NCBI RefSeq assembly: GCF_000002985.6
Contig: NC_003279.8
Location: 11,842,001 to 11,906,000 of the forward strand
Origin: Caenorhabditis elegans
Taxonomy: Eukaryota > Nematoda > Chromadorea > Rhabditida > Rhabditidae
Direction of reading: 5' to 3'
Length of the DNA stretch: 64,000 nt
Made by a program: the position numbers and the translations under genes. Positions 45,148 through 56,092 of the stretch are shown piece after piece. The notes under the pieces are model-generated. The model did no database searches. It saw only the letters and a list, made by a program, of their open reading frames with translations, and was not told where the DNA came from. Numbering within the stretch: position 1 is the first letter of the stretch; each line of letters opens with the position of its first letter.

Positions 45148-45975
45148 TAATTCATGGGTTTTTGAGTTTTCGATTGGTTTTATGAGCATTTTTAAGTCTC
45201 CCAGATACTGGTTTTGTTGCATAATTTATTTTTTAATTGTTTCGAAAAATACTGATCTGATTAATAAATTTTTATCTTAATTTTCCTGTCTTAATAATTT
45301 CAGCCAATTTGCCCCTCTTTTTTTTGGAAATTTCAATCGTTTTAAAATTTGCATTATACTGAACAGTTTTTAGCGATTTTTGTGCATTTTTTTGTATGAT
45401 TTGGCGTATTGTGTACTATTGAACCTACTATAACACAAAAAAGAAACAACTCCAAAATTCCAAAAAAAAGTAATTTTGAACATCTTTCCACAAGAACTAG
45501 AGGTTTTTTAATCGGGTATTGTATTTTCAGAGCGTTCAGATAGTTTTTCATGTTTTTCAGAAAATTCGAAAAAGTCTAGAAATTGCTCAGATTTTGCATG
45601 AAAATATACTCTTATCGTTCGACTCTGCAAAAAAAAAATTAAAATCCAAATTTCCAAAAATCTTAATAAATTCATCTCCAAAAAAATTGAATTTTTCCAA
45701 TATTTAATTTAAAAAAATTTTTAATAAAAAAACTCCCACTTTGTTCAACTTTTGGCAGTCGAGAATTCAGAAGTGTCTGAAAAATGTGGTAATTAAAAAA
45801 AACGATATATTTCTTTTGAGAGAGCCAATAAGTTTTATTTTAAAAAATCAATAAGTATTACAAAACAAAAAATCTATGAATTATTATAAGATTTATGAAA
45901 TTTCAGAAGAAAATCAATAAATTTTGGAAAAATCCATAAAGTTCATGGTAAAGAATTATTTTAAAAATCGATAAA
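45148..45975. other. AT-rich intergenic stretch with the dnj-27 3' end
   Basis: Contains the dnj-27 3' UTR and poly(A) signal (45263). Beyond that is AT-rich sequence in which I see no gene, RNA or organised repeat. Confidence 0.6.
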
Positions 45976-46290
45976 TTATTGTAGAAATTTACGATTTCCG
46001 GAATTCGCATGTGCCCCTCCCCCTCTTACAGACGGTGCTCCATCCTTCCTATCGAAACGACTCTCTCCAATTCCAGCAAGAGATTGGTAGTTTGGATCGA
46101 AGGTTCCTATAATATATTGATTATCTTATCAATATCTTGCTTCTAAATAACTAACCAGCCAGTGGAGGTTTTGGTGCTGCATCAGCGGGAGGCAGAAGCT
46201 ACAGGAGCTGCTAAATCTGCAACAGGTGTTCCAGTTTCAAATCTTTTCTTCCATTCGAAACACCTCCAGTCTACTTACTATTAGTATTTT
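45976..46290 (-). pseudogene. Coding remnant ending in GTFDPNYQSLAGIGE-type sequence, frame broken
   Basis: On the minus strand a frame reading CFEWKKRFETGTPVADLAAP (about 46265-46206) runs into a stop. The adjacent frame continues as ADAAPKPPLA to a donor at 46156, then across a GTTAGT..TTATAG intron to an exon at 45976-46106 reading GTFDPNYQSLAGIGESRF and ending in TAA. The residues look protein-like on both sides of the frame change, suggesting a one-base indel in a decayed gene. Alternatively, a splice acceptor at 46199 makes the last two exons (46156-46198 and 45976-46106) a phase-0 3' end; csp-3 exon 2 also ends in phase 0, so alternative splicing to csp-3 is formally possible. I do not recognise the family. 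Confidence 0.45.
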
Positions 46291-46783
46291 TCTGAATGTG
46301 GAAACATTTGAAAGTGAGGGTTCCAGGTAGGCATGCGTAATACCTACCTACAACCTTTATATCTTCACTCGGGCAGTAGGCAGTAAGAACTGTGAGCCTT
46401 TACCAGCAAAATTGAGCTCCTTTTTTTAAAAATATTTTATGCCTTGTTCTTGCCAGCATTCTGAACTTTAACTAGTTTCAAAACAAATATAATACTTCAA
46501 ATAGAACTTCAAATAAAACACTTTATTGACCAGTTAAAATATCCAGAAGAGTTGACAAACGGGCATTTTAAATATGAATAAGGCTAGCATGACATCGTCA
46601 CAATTGATAGAAAATCCGATATTGGAAATTGAATAGGTATTGTAATTCATCGTAGCAGCGGGAAAAATGTGTGACAATTGAAAGAACTGTTGAAACTGAA
46701 AACATTTTAAATATGATAAAGCTGCGTCGAAAAATTGATATTACCATGTACTGAGAGCATACTGATCACCGAGGCCATTGACA

Positions 46784-47289
46784 TCAAAACACGTCATTTC
46801 TAGACATGAAGAATAGCTGTTTTGTGAACCTCGACCAGAACTGAAAACAATTGTTATACCTTTTAAGTCTTGGCATGCCTACCTCAGGTGCTTGCTTACA
46901 CACGAACACTACTTTATCTGCCTCATATTTCTCCACGACTCGTCTGTTGGTCTCCGTCAGAAGATCCGCCAAATGAGTATCTTTCGCGTTCTCAATAATC
47001 ACTCGATAAAGCTCCTGAATATACCATGTGTCTTTGGTTTCATCTTTGAATGATAGAAAGCCAGGGGACGTTGAGAAAGAAACCAATAAATCCGCTTGCG
47101 ACGACGAGGTTTGGTGTGACTGAAATGAGAAGAATATTGAGGAGATTTCGCCCTCAAACTTACTGGGAATTTAGATTTCATAAACTGGAAGAACTTTGGA
47201 ATACGATCAAAAAAGTTGTCGATGAATCCATCACAGCGGACTGCTCTTTGCAAAAAGAAAGCAAATCCCCCAAGTTTTCCAAAAAACAT
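46784..47289 (-). CDS. csp-3: CSP-3, caspase small-subunit-like protein
   Basis: Partial caspase homologue that binds the CED-3 zymogen and restrains its auto-activation in somatic cells (published role, from memory). Three exons, 47164-47289, 46883-47119 and 46784-46840, give 139 aa. The product aligns by eye with the C-terminal small (p10) subunit of CED-3. It has [20 protein letters not shown] where CED-3 has its substrate-pocket strand, then [10 protein letters not shown] and LLTETNRRV, and a [11 protein letters not shown] end. There is no large subunit, so no catalytic His or Cys (QACRG); it cannot be a protease alone. The annotated first 16 codons ([12 protein letters not shown]...) look like intron with a polypyrimidine tract ending in CAG at 47241, so the real 5' end may differ (see the exons upstream). 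Confidence 0.9.
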
Positions 47290-47426
47290 TCCAAAAATTT
47301 TAATTCCAATTATTCAATTTTAGAACTCTTATTTTGAAAGTCTAAACAAATTCAAAAGTTAAAATTTCCAACGCTTTCAAAGAAATGCGCTGAATTTCTT
47401 GTGTTTTTCAAAGCCCGCTCACATAC

Positions 47427-48798
47427 CAGAGAATCCAGTGGCGTTTGAGGCGGGGTCTTGAGTGAGTGGCGATGAAGAGGCTGTGGGGCCCGGATCAGCA
47501 ATTGACGGTGTCGGTGGAGCCTGGGGAGACGGAACATCTGTAATATTTCTTTTGTCCTTTTCAAAATTTTTAAAAAATTAAAAATAAATTACACCTGAAA
47601 TTGACTTTAATTTCAAGAATTTGCAAAAAGAAAGCTCTATTAATCCTCCACGTTTTCCAAAAAAAAAAATTCCAAAAATCTATAAAGATTCTAGAAAATT
47701 CCTAAACTTTTCAAATTTTTCAGACAATTATTCATTTTAAAACTCTAATTTTGTAATTCTAAACAAATTTCAAAATTAAATCTCTAAAATTTCCAAAATT
47801 TTCAAAGAAATTCGCTGAATTTTTTGGGTTTCTCAAAGCCGGCTCACATACCGTTTGATTCGAATTCAAATTCATCAACTGCTCCTCTTCCTTCCTCATC
47901 CTCATCTGATTCGCTCAACTTCTCCTCCTCATCCGATTCGACCTTATCTGATTGCTCCAGAGCTGCTGTAAAGAATTACTGTTATTTTGTGTTACTAGGT
48001 TCATACCCTTATACGTACCTTTTTTTCTCGCATATCGGTTTCGATTTTGTTCCGCCAATTTCTGCGATTGGGTTCTCCGTGGGCGATCGAAGCCGTCTGA
48101 AACATGATTGCTACATATAATTTAAAAAATACTTGACACTTTTTTGTAAAGATGTCAAAAACTTTTTGTGGTGGTTCCAAAAAATGGCTGAAGTTAGCTA
48201 AAATAACAAGTTCACTGTCAGAAAAAAACTTACGCTCTTCTACCCACTTTCTTTCTCTGGCTTTGTTCTTCGTTGCTTCCTCTTCGAATTTCTCCTTTGC
48301 TCCCTGGCGCCGAGTGGGCCCGCCTGAAAAATTTCTTAAAATAAAAAAATATACCGAAATACTTTTTCTATTGTAAATTTCTGAGCAAATGAGAACTTTT
48401 TGGATATAAAAGTTCCGCATTTTTTCACGAAAATCCTGAGGTTCTTAAAAACTAATTATAAATCTCAATTTGAATAATCTAAATTGACGTTTGAAATGAA
48501 AAAAAAATGACAAACCTCCTGCGGATTTTCGAGGTGCCTCCTCAAGGTTATCATATTCCTGAAAATATAACTTTAGCTTTTGAAATACTAGAAAAAGGGA
48601 AGTAAAGCATTTATTTCCAAAAAATTAATTTTAATCAAACAAAAGTAAGAACATAAGAGTCAGAACTGATTCGGGAATCCCTCCAAGGTTGGCGATGAGG
48701 TTCACGTGTCCAGGGTTGAGTTGTTCAAATTGGCGTGGCAAGTTCATGGCGTGAATGTTGTTGTTGTCAGACTCATTTGCTCTTTGTATGCATCGCAT
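47427..48798 (-). CDS. Chain of acidic, Pro/Ser-rich coding exons immediately upstream of csp-3
   Basis: Six minus-strand exons with splice signals stay open: 48667-48798 (or from the later ATG at 48747), 48516-48558, 48234-48323, 48019-48096, 47852-47965 and 47427-47537. The four after the 43-nt exon have lengths divisible by 3 and keep one phase. The product starts MRCIQRANESDNNNIHA, then a charged segment (RRQGAKEKFEEEATKNKARE), QNRNRYARKK, an acidic run (ESDEEEKLSESDEDEE) and a Pro-rich part (PSPQAPPTPSIADPGP). No family is recognised. The last exon ends in phase 1 and would splice in frame to the CAG at 47241, giving [11 protein letters not shown] and the rest of CSP-3. The donor after 48667 (GTTCTG) is weak. 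It may be a separate gene or a long csp-3 form of about 312 aa. Confidence 0.5.
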
Positions 48799-49712
48799 GA
48801 GAGTTCACGGCGGAATGGTTCACGTGGTTGTTTTTTGTTAGCATTGACTGGCTGTTGTTCCTTGAGCAATGTGCTGGATAAGCCTCGTGTTGTTCGCGTC
48901 CGTTATAGAGTGTATAATTATGCAATATTTATAAAAGTCGTGATCGGAGGAGATTCTTCTCCGTCGTATTCGCAACAAAACTCACTCTTTCTCAACTGCA
49001 GCTAGACCACTCGATACTGTCTTATTCTTCTTCTTCTTTCCACTTCAAAATTCTCCAAGTTTATTGTTCTTATTTTTTATTCCCAATTTCAAAAGGATCC
49101 GAAGTTTTGATAGATTTTCAATTTATTTTGAACACAAAACCCTGAATTCACGTGGTATCAGGTTGCCCCATCGCTCCACTGCACGCGAAATAGCGGGAAA
49201 ATATTTTTGAAAACTTGTGACGTCACACCGCATTTCGATTAATTGTTTATAAATTTAAGCGTCGATTTCTGTGACTTTTTTTCATAATTTTTCAAAAATT
49301 GTATTTTGTTGTATTTTGCTTCAATTTCTCCACTTAACTTGCTAATTTTTCCGAATTTCGGTGAAATATCAATTTTATAAATTATAAGAAAAAAATTTAA
49401 TGAAAATCGACTCTTAAATTGCAAACAAAAAATTAATCGAAATGCGCTGTGACGTCACAAATTTTCAAAAAATCGTTTCCCGCCTTTTGTGTGCAGTGGA
49501 GCGATGGGACAGCCTGACACCACGTGTGGATTCTCCCACTCTAAGAATCTGTAAATTTGAGGAAAGTCACATCCAAATTATAAAATAATTTACTGAAAAT
49601 TGAGAGGCGCAAAACAAACAAAAAGAAACAATAATTTGACGAAAAAAGACCCAGAAAAAATGGAGAAAAACGGGGGGTACAAGTTATGAGGCTAGAAGAA
49701 AACGATATAAAA
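48799..49712. other. Intergenic interval with a palindromic repeat
   Basis: Contains the inverted repeat at 49149-49526. Its right part (48799-49010) has balanced composition and short protein-like frames in all minus-strand phases, plus a GAGAAAGA/GTGAGT donor near 48986. An upstream exon of the neighbouring acidic gene could lie here, but I could not build a consistent model. Confidence 0.4.
49149..49526. repeat. Palindromic element with CACGTGGTGTCAGG ends
   Basis: CACGTGGTATCAGGTTGCCC and CATCGCTCCACTGCACGCGA on the left are mirrored by TGTGCAGTGGAGCGATGGGA and CAGCCTGACACCACGTG on the right. Inside are GTGACGTCACA blocks and inverse ATTAATCGAAATGCG arms around an AT-rich core. Confidence 0.85.
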
Positions 49713-51720
49713 TTAATAATCAGCAATATCCTGTGAATGATAATAATCTTCCTTGAGACGATTCACATGAGACGGAATAACGCATGAAGTATTCGAGACA
49801 AAAAGGGTAACCAAATCAGATTGAAGACAATCAAATGCCGGATGAAGACAGTCTACAAGGCCTGCTGATTTGGCTGATAGATCGAATGGAAGGGAATTCG
49901 AGCGGAATGTGTGCAGGGAATCCGGATTTGTCATGAAGAATGGACACAGTTTGTAGAATGGAGCGAGCACGTAGACTGAAAAAATTGGAAAATTATTATT
50001 TTCCATTTTTTTCGTTCATAATACTCAAAATAGTCTCAAAGTTAGGAAAAAAAAAGAAAATCGAAAAAAATAAGTGATTTTTCAATTTTTGTTGAATTCC
50101 TTCCAAAATGAGAATGCTTTTTTTTTAATGGCCAGAATATGCACAGAAAATTTAAAATTTCTAAAACTCGATTTTTTTAGAAATTTAAATTGTTTTAAAA
50201 AAATTTTAAAATTTAAATTTTAAAATTTTTTTTAATTTAAAATTTTCTTTAATTTTTTTGAAATTGTTTATTTTATTTTAGAAATTTAAATTTTTTCTTT
50301 GAACTTTTTTTTTTAATTTTTTGAAATTTAAAATTTAAATTTTTTCTTTAAATTTTATTTTTTTCTAGAAATTTAAATTTTCTTTAATTTTTTAAAATTT
50401 AAATTTAAATTTAAATTTTATTTTTTATTTTTTAATTTAAATTTAATTTTTGTTGAAAAATGCCACTAATAGTTTCGAAAAAATTATAAAATTTAAGTTG
50501 AAAATTGATTTCTAGCTGATTTTCTCGAAAAATTCGCTTTATTAAATTTTTTCCGTTGATTTTTTTTTTCGGAAAAAAGGTAATTTTAAGCACTTTTTGA
50601 ATAGAAAAGTCTTCAGAAAACGATTTTAAATTTTTTTTAGAAAAAAAAACTGATTTTTAACCGATTTTTTAGTCCTTTTTTAGAAAAACGGGCATTTTAA
50701 GCACCTGGAACACAATGCCTCTTGGCAAGAAGTGCAATTTGATGTCCACCAGCAGGTACAAGACATGATCCATCAGGGAAATAAGCAGCAGCGACTAGAA
50801 CAACTTTCGAGGCTTCAGGCATCTTCGAGGCGACTTCATAGAGCTCAATTGCAGTTGCAAAGTCAGGAGTTGATTCAATATGTTCTTCTTCATCAACTAC
50901 ATCAATTACACGATGTTTTCGGCCTGATTTGACGGCATGTGATAGGAAATTGTGCATTGTTTGAGATGAACGAAGTGAATGAACTAGTACAACATCATTA
51001 TTGAATAAAAGTTCCGTTGATTGAGATGCAATACATTCACGAGATGATTCGATTTCCGTTACTAGCTGAAAATGAAAAAATTGCATTAAAAATGTGTAGT
51101 TTTTGAATAAAAATTATAATTTTCCCTTTTTTTTGATATTAATATCATCGAAATCTACATTTTTTATGAGAAAAATTAGTTGAAAATTCTAAATTTTAAA
51201 AAAAAAAATCGATTTTTTTGAGCAGAAATTTTCATTTTTTAGCGACTTTTTTCTGGTTTCCAGTTCCCAGCATTACCTCCTTAATGGAAGCCTGAAGATC
51301 TTTTTTAATCTTCTTCATATCAGCTGTTTTCAGCTTTTTAATCGTCTCATCGTCATCTCTCCACAGCGTATACAGTGGCTCCGGCTCTCCGCCGCCTTTC
51401 TTCTGAAGAACTTCGTCTCGAGCCAATTTCGTGATCATTAAGCCGATATTAATAATAATGAGCTCCGATCGCTCGGCTCCGTGAAGCTTTTTGCAGTGAT
51501 TTGCCAACGAAACTTGCAAATCGTTCATTGTCTTTGGATTTTCGCGGAAAATGATTTTTCTGATCAAATTCACTGTCGCAATTGCTATGGAGGAAGAGGA
51601 ATCACGTGGAAATCTGGAAAATGAAGGAATAATTGAGTTTTTTCATCAGAAAACTCACTTTTTTCGTAAAGCAAAAATAAATGCTCGCTTCAGGTCTTCA
51701 ATTTCATTGTCCGAGCTCAT
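49713..51720 (-). CDS. eif-2Bbeta: Translation initiation factor eIF2B, beta subunit
   Basis: Regulatory subunit of eIF2B, the guanine-nucleotide exchange factor for eIF2; the alpha/beta/delta subcomplex senses phosphorylated eIF2. Four exons, 51659-51720, 51277-51613, 50705-51065 and 49713-49975, join in phase to 340 aa. The N-terminal half is helical (SSDNEIEDLKRAFIFAL onward). The C-terminal half has the Rossmann-like fold of the family: NDVVLVHSLRSSQTMHNFL, VPAGGHQIALLAKRHCVPVY and VLAPFYKLCPFF are aligned with the NEVI.T.G.S.TV, NGAL....G...LALAAK and V.AP..KLSP blocks I know from eIF2B-beta. The end DLVTLFVSNTSCVIPSHVNR matches the family C-terminus. The usual length is about 350 aa, so the gene looks complete. 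It diverges from the gene at 51999. Confidence 0.92.
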
Positions 51721-51998
51721 TTTGAATCTGTACGGGTTTAAATTTTATTTCTAATGTTTAAAATAAAAGAAATAAATTGAAAAAAAAGCAAGTTTTAACT
51801 TTAAAAATACACTTTTTGCCAAAAAAATGCAAAAATGTGTTGAAATTATCCTAATGCAAACGCGCTCCACGACTAACTTTCTCCAGTGTACTTCTCTCGA
51901 ATCAATTTTTGTACTCCTCGTGGACATTCTTTATTTTAAATTTTTATCCATTTCTCTGTAGATTTTACAGTAATTCTTCCAAGATTTTTTTGTGAACA
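51721..51998. promoter_or_regulatory. Short divergent promoter region
   Basis: Only 278 bp separate the start codons of eIF2B-beta (minus) and the gene at 51999 (plus). A less AT-rich patch at 51856-51925 contains CAAACGCGCTCCACG, a motif also seen at 7031, 34733 and 63677. No other element is assignable by eye. Confidence 0.5.
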
Positions 51999-54247
51999 AT
52001 GAATAGAAAACGCTCAAAAGAAGACGTGGGTGGGTTTAATGGTTAGTAAAACTTGTGAAAGCTTCGAAAAATCGATAAAATACCAGAAAATGCTTCAGAT
52101 CTCCCAGCAAAGCGTCCTGGAACCAGTCAAAACTCGATACGTGCGGCACTTGAAGAGAAATTAGAAAGATCTCCGATAGGTGATTCAATTTTTAAATTTT
52201 TACTTGAGAAAGTAGAAAAATAATAATTTTTTTCATTTCAGAAGACCTAGAATTACAACTGGAACAGCCTGAAATTAATGTGGAAGAGGTCGGAAGAATC
52301 ATTGCCGATGGAATAATTGAAAAAACACTGGATGACGAAAAACTGAAGGAGCTAACACTAAAATTCGCAAAAAATGTGCCAACTATGGCGAATATTAGCA
52401 TTTGGAATCTGTCCGAAGAGCTGAGCACTGGAACAATTGATAGTAGACTTGTAGTCATTGGAAATGCATTTCTGGTACGAAATTCCAAGAAATTATCTGA
52501 ATTTTCACCTAAAAAACAAAAAAAACTGGTTTTTTTTCAGTGGAATTTGCTCAAAACTTCAATGTCAAGCATTCGCGAGAAATTTGAAAATTATAAATTC
52601 AAAATTCACACAATGAGTGCCACGTCATCATCTCTACAGTCCATAGACTTCTCATCTTCACGTATCCGAGCCGGCGAGCATTGTATCCAGGAAACTGAGA
52701 TTTTCCGGAAAATGGATCTTTTAGAAATCTATAATTCTGTGGTTTTTCGAAAAAGTGGAGATTTGAACGGGAAAAGCAAGCAGATTATCAAGAATTACTT
52801 TGCTGTGGTTGGAAAAATCAAAAATGCATTAAAAAAAAAAAAATGTTTAAAAAGTCGATTTTTTCCAGGCATGCCAGCCAAAATGCGCAATTTGGCACTA
52901 CAGCCTCAGACAAAGCGGTACTTCGCACAAAAAATGGCTTCAGGACATTCCACCGCATGTTGTGCACACTTTGCTCCGTAAGAGCTCAGAAAAAAGCTCA
53001 AAAACCTCGAATTTCATTGGGAAAAACGCTCAAAAAATTCGAAAAAACGTCTAAATTTAGCGAAAATCTCAGATTCTGATTTTTTAAGAAGGCTAAGGCT
53101 TAGGCTAGACTTAGACTTTAGGCTCAGGCTTATCCCTAGGCTTAGGCTTAGGCTTTCGGCTTCTTCTTCTTCTTCTTTCTTAAAGAGAGGAAAAAAATCC
53201 CAGAAACTTCAATAATTCAGAAAAAAGAAAAAATACGGCGAAAAATGAGACAAGCCGGACAAAAAAAACAATTATGAATTTTTCTGAATTTTGTTAATTT
53301 TTGTAGTACATTACCACTTTTTTACTTAAAAAGTGCCAAAAATGTGCAAAATTTAGCTGAAATTAGGCATTTTTTGTAATTTTTCCGTCAAAAAATGTCC
53401 AAAAATCACCAATTTTGCTCTTTTTCAGGTCCATGTTTCGTATTTTTTTCAACTTTCAACCGGAAAAGTGCAAGAAATCAGTTTTCAATCGCTGAAACAA
53501 TGAAAAATTGCAGATTTTAGCTGGAATTTGGCGAAATTTTAAGATTTTTGAGCTATTTTCTCCTTCTTTAAATCCAAAATCCACTAAAAATCTATTTTCC
53601 AGATTTCCTGATCTGCCTGGCCGGACTTGGAGCCCCGGAGCTCGACCAAACTTTCGAAGAAGCTACCGATTCTAGCGAGTAAGCCTGAAACCTGAAACCA
53701 GTTAAAAATTAATTGTCAATTTTTTTCCAGCTACGTGGAGTCTCTTGGCGACACAAATGGAGCCCGTGAGGTGGCATTTGAGACTCTAAAGTCGACCCGT
53801 GAACAACTTTGCTCGAAATTCCGACAATGTGTGACTGATGCTTTGTAGGACCCCCGATTTCTTCCTAAATTTTACGTTTAAAAATCGATTTTTTTAGGAA
53901 TGAAGCCCGAGAAATGCCGTATAACACTGTCACAAGAGAGCTTATGGCGCCTCCGGTAGGGTTTTATCGATTTTTGCTGTGATTTTTTGAGCACTAAAAA
54001 TCCGATTTTCAGCGCGGAAAACCAGTGGATATGCATCATTGTGTGACGTGGCGCCAGTACGAAAGCCTCATCAGACGATGCGATACGAATCCGTCGAAAG
54101 AGAATTTAGAGGCGAAACAAGACTTGGAGTGAGCAAATTTCCCATTTTTATTCGAATAAAAAATATATTTTCAGCTTCAAACTCATGTTCACAATCTACC
54201 AGCCACGTGCCGACGATGAGGAAGCGGAAATTGATGTTAAGAATTGA
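51999..54247 (+). CDS. Unrecognised 393-aa protein
   Basis: Ten exons join in phase: 51999-52041, 52087-52179, 52242-52474, 52541-52807, 52869-52977, 53603-53678, 53731-53844, 53898-53955, 54013-54128 and 54175-54247. The product begins MNRKRSKEDVGGFNENAS and has a basic, low-complexity N-terminus. It continues with an acidic helical segment (VEEVGRIIADGIIEKTLDDE), a central part with SRIRAGEHCIQETEIFRKMD, a CQPKCAIWHYSLRQSG stretch with paired Cys, a LICLAGLGAPELDQTFEEA segment, and a C-terminus ending DDEEAEIDVKN. There is no signal peptide or membrane segment. I do not recognise a family. The lysine/arginine-rich start suggests a nuclear protein, which is weak inference. AATAAA lies at 54267. 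The fifth intron contains a TTAGGC-like run. Confidence 0.75.
53085..53165. repeat. Telomere-like TTAGGC run in the fifth intron of the 393-aa gene
   Basis: AAGGCTAAGGCTTAGGC and CCCTAGGCTTAGGCTTAGGC lie in a degenerate run followed by CTTCTTCTTCTTC. It has the same orientation as the run at 38693. Confidence 0.7.
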
Positions 54248-54700
54248 TTTTTTTTTGTGTTTTTCGAATAAATGTTATGATTTTAAAATGTTGTTTTAGA
54301 ATTATTGAACAATTTCAGGGCAGGCAAAAAGAGCATGTAAATTTCAGAAAACTGACCTTTAAAACTGATAAAACTTTGTCATACAGTTAGCTCGTTGCAA
54401 TCTGCTCTCAATTTATAAAAAAAAAAGATTTTCTTCCACAAAAATGCGTTTTTTAACTTTTTTAAATGATTATTTTTCCCAGTATATTATAGTAATTGAG
54501 AAACGCAATAAAAATGTTCCCCGAGGTACTGTAGTCGGCGGAGTACGCAATACACTTCGCGGAGTGTATTGCGTAGCGTGCGCAAGACATCACGCGCAAA
54601 CAATTTTTTGAAATGTTTTTTTGTCGGAAAACCAGTTTTTATCGCAATTTTCGTCGAAAATATTATTTTTTCCAGCTAATTTTCGGTTGAAACGAGCAAA
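54248..54700. promoter_or_regulatory. 5' flank of F-box copy 1 with a perfect hairpin
   Basis: ACGCAATACACT (54545-54556) and AGTGTATTGCGT (54563-54574) form a 12-bp perfect stem with loop TCGCGG. The surrounding sequence (54518-54602) recurs upstream of F-box copy 3 at about 61558-61640, where the stem is degraded. It is therefore a duplicated promoter-proximal region of this gene family. The rest of the interval is AT-rich. Confidence 0.6.
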
Positions 54701-55232
54701 ATGTCTGCTGCCCGCTCTCGTCGCAATGGCAAATCCAAGGAAATGGAGGATTTGATTGAAAAGTTTGTTTCTTCCTTTGACTCTATTTAAAAATTGTAAA
54801 TTTTCCAGGAAACGGATCCAAAAGACAATTCTCTTGCGGAATAGCAAAATCGCCACCAGAGCATTCATTCTGTCCCTTTATCTCCAAAAAATTCCAGTTT
54901 TGAAGGCATACGACACGTTTTGTGGGGTTCTCGGAGACGATTTGATGGAATATCGGGAAATTTGATTTCTGGTACTATCAAATTGGAAATGGAGATGCTA
55001 ATTTGACCTGTAAAATGAGGTTTTTCAATTTTAAAGTGATTATTTCCATATAATAACTTTCAGCTACAACCCAAAAAGTCCGATTTTCACCGATTTTCCC
55101 GACACGGTTGTCCATACAGTTTTGGAAAAGCTATTGCCAGCGGAAAGGTGATTATTTTAGCCTTATTATTACAGAAATAATTTAAAAATTGTAGAATGGT
55201 GGTTCGAAATGTGTCCAAGAAGCTGAGAAATC
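54701..55232 (+). pseudogene. HTH-F-box-FTH family copy 1, frameshifted and lacking its 3' part
   Basis: Exon 1 (54701-54762, MSAARSRRNGKSKEMEDLIE) and exon 2 (from 54809) match copy 3 at 61734. Exon 2 encodes the Mos1-transposase-type helix-turn-helix (AFILSLYLQKIPVLKAYDTF) that commonly precedes the F-box in worm FBXA proteins. An extra A near 54958-54960 relative to copies 2 and 3 shifts the frame, giving a stop at 54963-54965. The following F-box exon (from about 55065) is still legible, but homology ends abruptly at 55232, inside exon 4, where a repeat end (ACGTGGTGTCA) begins. The FTH region is missing here. Confidence 0.85.
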
Positions 55233-55814
55233 ACGTGGTGTCAATCTGTCTCATTGCGACTCATTGCGAGAAAATGCGGAAAAAATTTTCAAAAAATCGT
55301 GACGTCACAGAGGCGAGAGTTCATTAGAGCAGCTTTGCTGCATGAAATTTAGGTACCGATTTTGCAATATTTTTCTGCTTTTTATCGCATTTTTAATAGT
55401 TTTCAGATGATTTTTTCGAATTTAATTGCATCATTATGTTTAAATCGTATTTTACTTCATAAAATCGACCCAATTTTTCGTTTTTTTTCGCTTAATTTTC
55501 AGAATTATCGAGAGGAAACGGATTTTTGGGCGAATGAAGCCGTTTCATATATGTTTTCGATGAAAACGATAATGTTAATAAGCTTTACATGTACTTTTCG
55601 GTTTTATACTTTCTTTATCCGTCTTTTCCTTATCTGAGCAACGTTTTTTTCAGGGTTTTGTCCTTTTCCGGGCCGCAGTGAGCACGAACACATTGGAGAG
55701 TTCGAGATCGTCCAGAGAGAGTGAGAATTTCAAGTAGCTCTCACAGGTTTGTGTTGAAATCGAATTGCAAAGTGAAAAGTACAAATTTTGCAGGCCACAC
55801 AATGCATGGAAGCC

Positions 55815-55940
55815 CGAGAATCACACCAATCACAACCGGAACAACAAGGCTCACCGTAATGGGATCACGAAGCCGAAGAAGCACATCTTCCTCTCCATAG
55901 AAGGAAGTCGACGCCAAGTTCATCAAGAACCTCCGTTTCG
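55815..55940 (+). pseudogene. Ribosomal protein L29 (eL29) fragment A
   Basis: The frame ENHTNHNRNNKAHRNGITKP, then KKHIFLSI, is the conserved N-terminal core of eL29. The upstream start is lost, and a one-base shift after IFLSI breaks the frame (VDAKFIKNLRF-type sequence continues in another phase). Homology ends near 55940, where unrelated sequence begins. It is a non-functional gene fragment. Confidence 0.85.
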
Positions 55941-56092
55941 AGGTTAGATATAGATCCGGCGATCTTTCTTTATTATCATTGTGATAAGATAAGACATGCA
56001 ATTTCGATTCCTCACGAGTACAACAAAAAAATTAATGTCGGGGTTTCATGATTTGCTTTTTTATAAATTTGTATTAGAACAAATATTTTCAG

